Assembly: GCA_049608225.1 (NCBI GenBank)
Contig: JBMYXI010000042.1
Location: 1 to 27,166 of the forward strand
DNA: 27,166 nt
Origin: Parashewanella sp049608225
Lineage (GTDB): Bacteria; Pseudomonadota; Gammaproteobacteria; Enterobacterales; Shewanellaceae
Direction: 5' to 3'
The position numbers and the translations under genes were made by a program. The notes below the pieces were generated by a model. The model did no database searches. It saw nothing but the letters and a program-made list of their open reading frames with translations, and was not told where the DNA came from. Positions 8,353-14,876 of the stretch are shown piece by piece (position 1 is the stretch's first letter; every line of letters begins with the position of its first letter).

Positions 8353-8808
8353 TTATTTCCAAGGCTCACATTGAGTACTATCACAAGTTACCCCCACCAA
8401 ATCGTCCACTGAACCATCAAACATTTGTTTATTGGTGGTAGTGTTGATAACGGTAACATCAGTTGTCGGGGCGTAATTGTTAACTCTGGTACGCGCTGAA
8501 ACATTGACATTAAGGTGTACAGCTCCTCCTTCTTGGTATTTGATCATCATCAGTGAAGTAGAGGACGTATTCCGAAAAGGAAAGCAGTTACTACTCCAAG
8601 CAGGTTTTTGTTCACAAAGTTCCTTGCCAGTGCTCGGTGCATCAGAGGCCGAAAAATTGCTGACGGGTTTAGAGTACGAAACAATCGGGAAATTCTGTAA
8701 CTTACTGGTTTCATTTAGCTGATCTGATTGTGCTGCTGATGTGAATATCGAACAAGTGCCTAATGCGATAATTACAGGAAGTTGATTGAGTAGCTTTTGT
8801 TTAATCAT
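8353..8808 (-). CDS. Small exported protein, four-Cys paralogue family (copy 2)
   Basis: 151 residues from the ATG giving MIKQKLLNQLPVIIALG; the leader ends near TSAAQS (about 25). Longer in-frame starts (8826, 8898) would put extra residues before the signal peptide and lack a ribosome-binding site, while AAGAAG precedes the chosen one. It is a divergent paralogue of copies 1 and 3: NFSASDAPSTGKELC, then SNCFPFRNTSS, SLMMIKYQEGG, TDVTVINTTTNKQMFDG, and the end DLVGVTCDSTQCEPWK. All four cysteines are kept. It is separated from copy 1 by 27 bases and from copy 3 by 58 bases, so the three could share a transcript. The leader differs in sequence from that of copies 1 and 3. Function unknown. 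Confidence 0.7.
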   Translation of the reverse strand: MIKQKLLNQLPVIIALGTCSIFTSAAQSDQLNETSKLQNFPIVSYSKPVSNFSASDAPSTGKELCEQKPAWSSNCFPFRNTSSTSLMMIKYQEGGAVHLNVNVSARTRVNNYAPTTDVTVINTTTNKQMFDGSVDDLVGVTCDSTQCEPWK

Positions 8809-8866
8809 AGTGATACTTCTTAACATAATGTTTGACTTATCCGTATCAGTACTGTGTTTTTGTATG

Positions 8867-9322
8867 CTAACTCCAAGGATTACATTGCGTACTATCACAA
8901 ATTAGCCCAACCATATCACTGATCAGACCATTAAAGATTTGTTGGTTTGTTGCCGGATCATTGATTATTAATTGGGCAGGTGTTTCATCGGGAGTTAATT
9001 GAAATATTTGATAGTGATTATTAGGTCCAATCCCGATACTTTTTTTGCCAACAAACGCAACATTAATATATGAACTCACTGAAATATTGATAATAGGAAA
9101 GCTGTTACTATTAAGACCGTTATTCACTCTGCAAAAACTACTTCCTGAACTGGGCAACACAGAGGTTGAAAAGTTATTATTTGATTTTGCTGATAAAGGC
9201 TTAACGGGAATCGCGTGATATTGAGTTCCATTTGCCTCTGTAGCATTAAGTTGGGTGCTGATAAAAAAAGATAATAAACTTATAAGTATTCCGATATAAT
9301 TACAGCTAGGGACTTATTTCAT
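8867..9322 (-). pseudogene. Small exported protein, paralogue family copy 3, stop at codon 3
   Basis: Reading from the ATG at 9322 gives Met-Lys-stop (TAA at 9316-9314), then an open frame: VPSCNYIGILISLLSFFI..., a signal-peptide-like stretch ending near LNATEA, and a mature part homologous to copies 1 and 2 (NNFSTS, SFCR, SFPIINIS, INVAFVGKK, FNGLISDMVGLICDSTQCNPWS). Ignoring the stop, the gene would be 151 residues, close to copy 1 (147), whose codon 3 is TAC (Tyr) in the same context. The only later ATG/GTG/TTG start in frame is a GTG at 9160, which would give 97 residues without a leader. The second family cysteine is Ser here, leaving three. A single-base nonsense mutation in a formerly working gene is the simplest reading; sequencing error or an unusual start remain possible. 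Confidence 0.65.
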
Positions 9323-9765
9323 AATATTAAAGTCTTAGAGTTAAGTTTTTGGTTCGTATACCTATTTAATTCCATAGCTGATATTATTCCCCATCACTCA
9401 AATTGCTATCAATAAATGCTGGGCAAGCGGCGTTTTAAAACGCAAAGCTGCTTTGTGCCGCATATGACACTTCTTTGTGAAGCTCATTACCTGTCTAGAT
9501 AAGAACAGTTACAACAAAATTTTTCGGCTAAGGTGTCTTTCGTTTTGCTTTTATCCTTTATTGTCGTCACTATTGTTTATTAGTGAATGTATAAAATAGC
9601 CTCAACAACCCGAGAGTAAGCCGCTTTATAAAGAAGAGTTAGTAAATGCTTTTCTTTTATAAAATCAATGAGTTTGTTATATACGTTGATAAAAAACTTT
9701 TTCAGTTGACGGAATCAACAGTCGAGTTTCTAACCTTCCATCCATTGCTAAGAAACTTCGGTCAC
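9323..9765. other. 443-base gap without a convincing gene
   Basis: This stretch lies between the broken paralogue and the 3' end of the 1059-residue gene. It must hold the promoter of the small-protein array (minus strand) and the end of the large gene. It is A+T rich except for the G+C-richer block 9421-9465, which contains the branched inverted repeat listed separately. A minus-strand mini-ORF of 29 codons (9487-9398, MSFTKKCHMRHKAALRF...) crosses that block; its ribosome-binding site is poor (agg three bases before ATG). A plus-strand frame from 9646 has no family likeness and runs into the large gene. Confidence 0.5.
9427..9461. repeat. Branched inverted-repeat element
   Basis: GCGGC (9427-9431) pairs with GCCGC (9457-9461). 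Enclosed are two smaller dyads side by side: the perfect 14-base palindrome GCGTTTTAAAACGC (9430-9443, sharing its end with the outer arm) and CAAAG-ctgc-type stem 9443-9447 with CTTTG 9451-9455. Together they can fold as a hairpin with two inner branches or as a cruciform. Its G+C content stands out from the flanks. It might be a small intergenic repeat (REP- or MITE-like), a transcription end for the large gene upstream, or a structured leader; whether other copies exist cannot be told from this window. Confidence 0.4.
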
Positions 9766-12700
9766 TTATCTTTTGTTGTATTTCAAACACTGATTTTGGG
9801 CAGTTGCAGGGTTACCTGTATCATCTGCATAATATTGGCAAGAATGGATCAGGGTTGAACCTGTGCAACTAATTTTCCCCTTATCGCATGACGGTAATGA
9901 CTCTGATGATCCTGCCATCATGTACATTGTAATATCGCGCCCAGAAACGCCTGTAATAGCACTGTGATTTGGATTTGTATACCAACCGGTTGATTGCGTG
10001 CTATAGCAAGGACCTGATTTACAGTGCCCATCTGTACCATTACTATTTGGATAATAAGCCGTTGAGTCCACAGATAATAAGTAAACACCGTTATTATCAA
10101 TTTCAACAGTATCTGTCTGGGCCATGTTAATATTGAGAGGAACACTATTATCTTCAAGGTTATCAGCCTTTAGGAGCAATTGATATTTACCTATTAATGG
10201 GCTGAAATCATTTAATGTGAAGGTAATACTGCAAGATTCTCCTGTTCCTAATGGTTTATTTTGGCAATCATTTTTACTTGTAATGCTGGATAATACTTTA
10301 TCAACTCCAAGGGTAAAATTCTCGACGGTATAACTCAGCTCGTTGGTAAAGACTACTACTTGTTGCGGTATAGAAGCATCGAGTTCTACCGTTTTAAGAC
10401 CTGTTTCAAGGTTCGATTCGCTGAGCCTGATAGCTGGTTGATTAGTAAAGTGGATGGGGGCTTGCTCGTGATTTTCTACCGAGGTATTGTTGTCTGTATA
10501 TCTAAAATTGATATTCACATCTTGTTTGTTGGCGGTATAACTCGAAGCGACATGATAATAGAGTTTACAGCTTTCAAGTGGCGCTAACGAAGTATCAATT
10601 ACCCTAGTTGGCGTATCATTTGCCAAACAGTTGCTTGATTTATCATTATTCTCGTTATAATAGAAAACCTGACCACTTATAAAAGGAAGGGTGATTTTTA
10701 AATCACTAAGTTGGTAGCCAGTATAATTAGTCAAAGTAAGGAAACCGTTTGACATCTGACTCATTTCGATATTACTGAGGGAAGGCGTATTCGAGTCCAC
10801 AATTGATAATCCTTTGTCATGCGGAAACTCGTTAATTGTAAGTGGAATATCATAACTGTCTATATCATCACCAGCAACATGCAAAGTAAAGCGGCCAGAA
10901 ACGGAAGAAGCGCTGGAATTTAGTTTTATTACCAAATCACAACTCCCTCCAAGTGCAGATAAATCTGGAGCCGGATCATTTTTACACGATCCTTCAAGCA
11001 GGATAGGAATATGCTGTTGTTGAGGTTGTATAAAGTTAACATTAAAGCTGTGCGCAGTCGCCGATCCAACATTAGTAAATCGAACTGTTTGATTACCACC
11101 AGAATGAATCGATAATTCATGAAGGCTGGATATGTGCTCAATGTTTTGATTACCGCTTGGTAAGTGAAGGATGACATTCCCTTTTGAAGATAACTCTACT
11201 GGTAACACACCATCATCAGCTGGAACTCCTGCTGGATTGTTAAGGCTTATGGTGTAATTAACGCTATTTACTTTGGCAGGAATGTGGAAGCTCAGTGTGC
11301 ATTTCTTGCCTGCGCTCAACTGAGGAGGGGGGCTTGCCAAACATCCTGTATCAGTAAAATAGCTTCGAAATAAACTACTATTATCAATACCATTCAAAAA
11401 ACGAATATTGGGTGTCATACTTTGAGATTGGTTAGAAACATAAACAATATCAATCGAGCCCGTATCACCAGCATTTAAGTTCAACTGATTTAAAACCGTT
11501 CCATTATTTTCAAACTGCAAATGAGGAATGCTGGTTGGGAGAGCAATATTAAAGGTGAACATGGTTGGCACATCACCAAACGCGCCATGAACGATAAATC
11601 CAACATCAAAGCTTTCGTTTATTGGTGGCGCATTGGTTAACAATCTAAAATCGTAATCAAGCTTGCAAGTATCACTACCATCGACCGATCCTTGCGCTGA
11701 TCTTTTATCAAAAGCGGTTTTATTAAGGCATGAACCACTAAAAGCACCTTTTAGATCATCTGGAATGACCATTTGCAGTGTAACTTCATCTGAATTAATA
11801 GGGCTATAATTCAAATTCCTAAAAACAACTTCACCGTGGTCAGCTAAGTCAGTTGAAGTTAAACTTGTCGCTGTCATATAAGCGGCATCATTTTTTGCAG
11901 CAAATACCTCTAAATATCGAAAGGCATCCTCACATTCAAAATCAGAATCCCCTGTGCAGATTCCGACTTTATTATCGTTTGCAAATACTGCAAAACTATT
12001 TACTTCATCTTTATTATTTAAACGGGTTTTGACAGTTCTTAACTCTACATTTCCATTATCTGGTGCATCATAACTACTTGAATCTATCGCTTTGCTGTTT
12101 GGAAAATCATCAAATCGAGTGAATTTTTTTTGGCTCTTGTAGGTAACCCAATACTTTCCATTGACCTGAGCAATGGATGCTACATCTGAATCAAGAATTG
12201 TTTTTACCTTATTCGCTGCTCCTCCTGAATTTTGCGATGACTTAAACTGCCCGTTATTTTCCCTTATTGTGCCAGAAAATGGATATCTATCACTTGTCGA
12301 GGAAGATACACCATCGTTTTGCCCCGCACCGATAATGTTTTGACTATGAGCAGCTTCTCCTTGTTCAACTGAAAACGCCGGTAAATATACACCTGAATAC
12401 TCTGCTGAGTTGGAGACTTTCGCTTGTTCCGCCCCTAACATTAAGCTTATGAACTGACCATATCCACTCGAACTATCAGAGGGGGAGCGGGAAATGAAAA
12501 AACGTTGAGTATAGAAACCTTCATTATTGTAAAAACCAGATCGCCTTATTTCAAGAATGCTCCCACCCTTATCATCGTCATAAGGATAAGTTGGTAATCT
12601 AATCGCTGTTGTATTTGACGCTATGTGGCCATCTTTGTCTGTTTGAAAGCTATATAACCCATTAATTCCTTTTTCTGCTACATAAACGACTTGGGAACGT

Positions 12701-12945
12701 AAATAACCGACTGCCGCAGCGCCTCTAAATGGCGATACTAAACCATTTACGCTCTTGGACTCGCAGGCTTCCAGCTTACCTTCGACAAGGTTGCATTCTA
12801 ATATCGAGCTATCATTTGAATTTAAAATTTCGACTATGTTTTCATAAACAGGGAATATATCATTTGGTTCAGAGAGATTTGGTAACGCCATTACGGAGTT
12901 GACAAAAACAAGTGTTAAGCTACCGACCAACATTTTAAGTTTCAT
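9766..12945 (-). CDS. Large exported protein with Cys-containing Ig-like repeats
   Basis: 1059 residues. Signal peptide MKLKMLVGSLTLVFVNSVMA (1-20). Residues about 20-440 form an N-terminal region with propeller-like phrases (QVVYVAEKGINGLYSFQ, GKYWVTYKSQKKFTRF) and paired cysteines. From about 455 there are four loosely repeated modules of about 100-120 residues. Each ends in a Cys followed by L-(x)n-G-x-C-x-(L/I)-x-(F/Y/L), as in LSAGKKCTLSFHIP, LGGSCDLVIKL, LAPLESCKLYYHV and LGTGESCSITFTL; this is the pattern of choice-of-anchor D/HYDIN-like Ig folds. The last about 100 residues hold six cysteines (HCKSGPC, SCDKGKISC, HSC, QC). No membrane anchor is seen. A GGAG site precedes the ATG. An adhesion, carbohydrate-binding or other surface role is inferred; the function is unknown. 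It is transcribed toward the small secreted paralogues. Confidence 0.75.
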   Translation of the reverse strand: MKLKMLVGSLTLVFVNSVMALPNLSEPNDIFPVYENIVEILNSNDSSILECNLVEGKLEACESKSVNGLVSPFRGAAAVGYLRSQVVYVAEKGINGLYSFQTDKDGHIASNTTAIRLPTYPYDDDKGGSILEIRRSGFYNNEGFYTQRFFISRSPSDSSSGYGQFISLMLGAEQAKVSNSAEYSGVYLPAFSVEQGEAAHSQNIIGAGQNDGVSSSTSDRYPFSGTIRENNGQFKSSQNSGGAANKVKTILDSDVASIAQVNGKYWVTYKSQKKFTRFDDFPNSKAIDSSSYDAPDNGNVELRTVKTRLNNKDEVNSFAVFANDNKVGICTGDSDFECEDAFRYLEVFAAKNDAAYMTATSLTSTDLADHGEVVFRNLNYSPINSDEVTLQMVIPDDLKGAFSGSCLNKTAFDKRSAQGSVDGSDTCKLDYDFRLLTNAPPINESFDVGFIVHGAFGDVPTMFTFNIALPTSIPHLQFENNGTVLNQLNLNAGDTGSIDIVYVSNQSQSMTPNIRFLNGIDNSSLFRSYFTDTGCLASPPPQLSAGKKCTLSFHIPAKVNSVNYTISLNNPAGVPADDGVLPVELSSKGNVILHLPSGNQNIEHISSLHELSIHSGGNQTVRFTNVGSATAHSFNVNFIQPQQQHIPILLEGSCKNDPAPDLSALGGSCDLVIKLNSSASSVSGRFTLHVAGDDIDSYDIPLTINEFPHDKGLSIVDSNTPSLSNIEMSQMSNGFLTLTNYTGYQLSDLKITLPFISGQVFYYNENNDKSSNCLANDTPTRVIDTSLAPLESCKLYYHVASSYTANKQDVNINFRYTDNNTSVENHEQAPIHFTNQPAIRLSESNLETGLKTVELDASIPQQVVVFTNELSYTVENFTLGVDKVLSSITSKNDCQNKPLGTGESCSITFTLNDFSPLIGKYQLLLKADNLEDNSVPLNINMAQTDTVEIDNNGVYLLSVDSTAYYPNSNGTDGHCKSGPCYSTQSTGWYTNPNHSAITGVSGRDITMYMMAGSSESLPSCDKGKISCTGSTLIHSCQYYADDTGNPATAQNQCLKYNKR

Positions 12946-13183
12946 GAAGTATCTCCAAACACATCATCATTGATCAAAACTCTACCAACTCTTAAAACGA
13001 TAGCTAATAGTTAAACTTTATAAGATAGAATTTTGAACTAAATAAAACAGTTCGTCTCGCGATATTGTATGAGTGATTAGCATGTTAGAAATCTTGCAAT
13101 CTAGGCGAACTAAAATGTACATTTAATTACTCAAAATTATTCATTACAATCTCATTGATGCATAGTTTTTAATGGTGAGACTG

Positions 13184-13912
13184 ATGAATAACTCTAACCA
13201 CAATATAGGGCTTTTGGTATCGGCAGTCTTTTTGTCTTTCGGGATTGCGGCAGCTGGATTTTTTGTGAGCAAAACACTCTATAATGCAAAAATTGCGTTG
13301 AATACAGCTGATGTGAAAGGTCTAGCTGAGCGAAAGGTAGAAGCCGACAAAGCGTTTTGGTTAATTCAATATACCGTGATCGGTAATAAAAAATCTGATT
13401 TACCTGAGCTGTATAAATCATCTGAGTCAGATCAAAGCAAAATTATTTCGTTGTTACAAAACAGTGGATTTTCAAAACAAGAAATAATGCCAGGTGTTAT
13501 CGATTATCAAAGACAAGAATTTCGTGATGAGAACCAGAATCTAGTAGAAGAAAAACATACACTCATTGGCGAAATTGAAGTGCAGACTTCAAAAGTTAAA
13601 CTTGTATCTCAAGTTCGGGCTAAGTTGAACAAATTAATTGCTCAGGGTTTAAATGTAAAAAATAATGCGCCATCGTATTACTTTACCAAGTTAAATCAAA
13701 TTAAACCTGAAATGCTTAAAGAGGCGACAAAAAATGCACGCCTTGCAGCTAATGAGTTCGCTGAGAACGCCGGTGTTAATGTTGGAGGGATCCGTAGTGC
13801 TAGACAAGGTGGGTTTACTATTCGTGATGTTGGTCAGAGTTATGGTGATACTAGAAAGATAGAAAAGGACGTTAGGGTTGTGACTACGGTTACTTTCTTT
13901 TTGACAGACTAA
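13184..13912 (+). CDS. SIMPL domain (DUF541) protein
   Basis: 242 residues from the ATG giving MNNSNHNIGLLVS; a GGTGAG five bases upstream supports it over an ATG 12 bases earlier, which would itself lie on that site. One N-terminal hydrophobic segment (about 8-30, LLVSAVFLSFGIAAAGFFVS) is an uncleaved signal anchor or leader. The rest is a SIMPL domain: DVKGLAERKVEADKAFWLIQ, LLQNSGFSKQEIMPGVIDY, LNKLIAQGLNV, and the C-terminal ATKNARLAANEFAENAGV with VRVVTTVTFFL. Family members are periplasmic or membrane-tethered oligomers of poorly known role, one linked to oxidative stress. It is divergent from the large exported protein gene across 238 bases and convergent with the PAAR gene. Confidence 0.85.
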   Translation: MNNSNHNIGLLVSAVFLSFGIAAAGFFVSKTLYNAKIALNTADVKGLAERKVEADKAFWLIQYTVIGNKKSDLPELYKSSESDQSKIISLLQNSGFSKQEIMPGVIDYQRQEFRDENQNLVEEKHTLIGEIEVQTSKVKLVSQVRAKLNKLIAQGLNVKNNAPSYYFTKLNQIKPEMLKEATKNARLAANEFAENAGVNVGGIRSARQGGFTIRDVGQSYGDTRKIEKDVRVVTTVTFFLTD

Positions 13913-13946
13913 GCTTTCTTACCCCTTAATGAAGTAATACTTTACT

Positions 13947-13959
13947 CAGCAAAATGCTG
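13947..13959. terminator. Short hairpin between SIMPL and PAAR genes
   Basis: CAGCA-aaa-TGCTG makes a 5-base stem with a 3-base loop in the 71-base gap between these convergent genes. The position suits a bidirectional terminator. The stem is short and no T-run follows, so support is weak. Confidence 0.25.
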
Positions 13960-13983
13960 CTAGCTACTCTGCTATAACTTGGA

Positions 13984-14280
13984 TTAACCACCCACTAATA
14001 CGGTAGGCCAACCTAGAATTATAACGCCACCGTGAGCCATGTTGTCTAACATTCTGGCAGCTGGCATATTTGCCATTAGTACTGTTGCACTGCCTTTAAT
14101 CACGCTATCTGGAGGTCCCACGCACACCGCCATTTGGCCAATGGTTGCTGCAGGAAGATTTCCGATAAGCACAGTAGTAGGTAAGGGCAACAATGGTCCA
14201 CCTACATGAGGTATCGGTACAATGGCTGGTGTTTGCATCGGGCAAACGTGCATATCAGTGGCTCGTGCAGCTGGAAACAT
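13984..14280 (-). CDS. PAAR domain spike-tip protein of the T6SS
   Basis: 98 residues, a bare PAAR domain with no N- or C-terminal effector extension. Visible are the start MFPAARATDMHVCPM, the PHVGGPLLP turn, the VLIGNLPAATIGQMAVCVGP repeat, SATVLMANMPAARMLDNMAHGG and a closing VLVGG. The His and Cys residues (HVCPM, AVCVG, MAHGG) are the kind that hold the metal at the tip. By family it caps the VgrG trimer, sharpens the spike and can carry effectors. A GAGGA lies seven bases before the ATG. It is third in the vgrG > DUF6931-like > PAAR unit, 29 bases after the previous gene. Confidence 0.92.
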   Translation of the reverse strand: MFPAARATDMHVCPMQTPAIVPIPHVGGPLLPLPTTVLIGNLPAATIGQMAVCVGPPDSVIKGSATVLMANMPAARMLDNMAHGGVIILGWPTVLVGG

Positions 14281-14309
14281 TTTATATCCTCATAAATAAC
14301 TCTAACTAA

Positions 14310-14876
14310 TCACTTCAACTCGCCATTGCCGCCACGTGCGATATTGACTCCGATTTCCATTGAACGATGATATCGTTCGACTGCATGCTGACCATCAGGA
14401 AGAACAGCCGACAAATTTACACAACCGGCGACAGCTTGGGCGTAAATATAAGCGGGTGGCTCTACCACTGGCGCTGATGGGGCAATCATACTGCCACCAC
14501 TCCAAAATGCAGCTTGTGCCGCCCAACCGGCACCTGACTCTAATCCCGAAAGTTTGATCATATCTTCTGCGAAACGCCGACTTGCTTCATCTGGCGTGTG
14601 CACCCAAGCTTTTGCTGCTCTAATTGCATTTTGTTCATCTTCACTCCAGTCATTTCTCAAGCAAGCACAACTCGCTGCCCACCAAACCGCTTCTCTAACA
14701 GGTAACCCATGGGCAAGATAAATCACTGCATCTGAAAATAACTCATTGTTCATTGCCGCTATTAATAATTCATAAGGGGATTTCACTGTGAGGCTTAACT
14801 CAATGATTTCAGCTCTAGGTTCATAGAATGAAAAAATTTCGTCTGCTTTTTCATAGGGGACTTTTAATAGTTTCAT
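14310..14876 (-). CDS. DUF6931-like protein between VgrG and PAAR
   Basis: 188 residues, cytoplasmic and soluble (no leader or membrane segment). I assign it to DUF6931 from memory of proteins in this genomic position; the family match is not computed. It is rich in Ala and Trp in the middle (VREAVWWAASCACLRNDW, GAGWAAQAAFWSGGSM, AYIYAQAVAGCVNL), suggesting a helical bundle; residues 85-105 (EDEQNAIRAAKAWVHTPDEA) are also helical. Its ATG shares one base with the TGA of vgrG (TGATG), which points to translational coupling. The position between tip proteins suggests an adaptor/chaperone or part of the spike loading step. An effector role is possible but no toxin motif is seen. Confidence 0.7.
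   Translation of the reverse strand: MKLLKVPYEKADEIFSFYEPRAEIIELSLTVKSPYELLIAAMNNELFSDAVIYLAHGLPVREAVWWAASCACLRNDWSEDEQNAIRAAKAWVHTPDEASRRFAEDMIKLSGLESGAGWAAQAAFWSGGSMIAPSAPVVEPPAYIYAQAVAGCVNLSAVLPDGQHAVERYHRSMEIGVNIARGGNGELK

Noticed and set aside
8867..9160. 97-residue protein starting at GTG 9160 as the real form of paralogue copy 3
   Set aside because: It would begin inside the mature domain without the export signal that both paralogues have, while an intact signal-peptide frame continues upstream to the TAA at codon 3.
7882..9500. Integron cassette array (small unrelated genes plus attC-like palindromes)
   Set aside because: The genes are paralogues, not unrelated cassettes, gaps of 27 and 58 bases are too short for attC sites, and no GTTRRRY core pairs or integrase were found.
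9646..9858. Plus-strand open frame of about 70 codons
   Set aside because: No ribosome-binding site, no family resemblance, and its 3' half lies antisense to the end of the large exported-protein gene.
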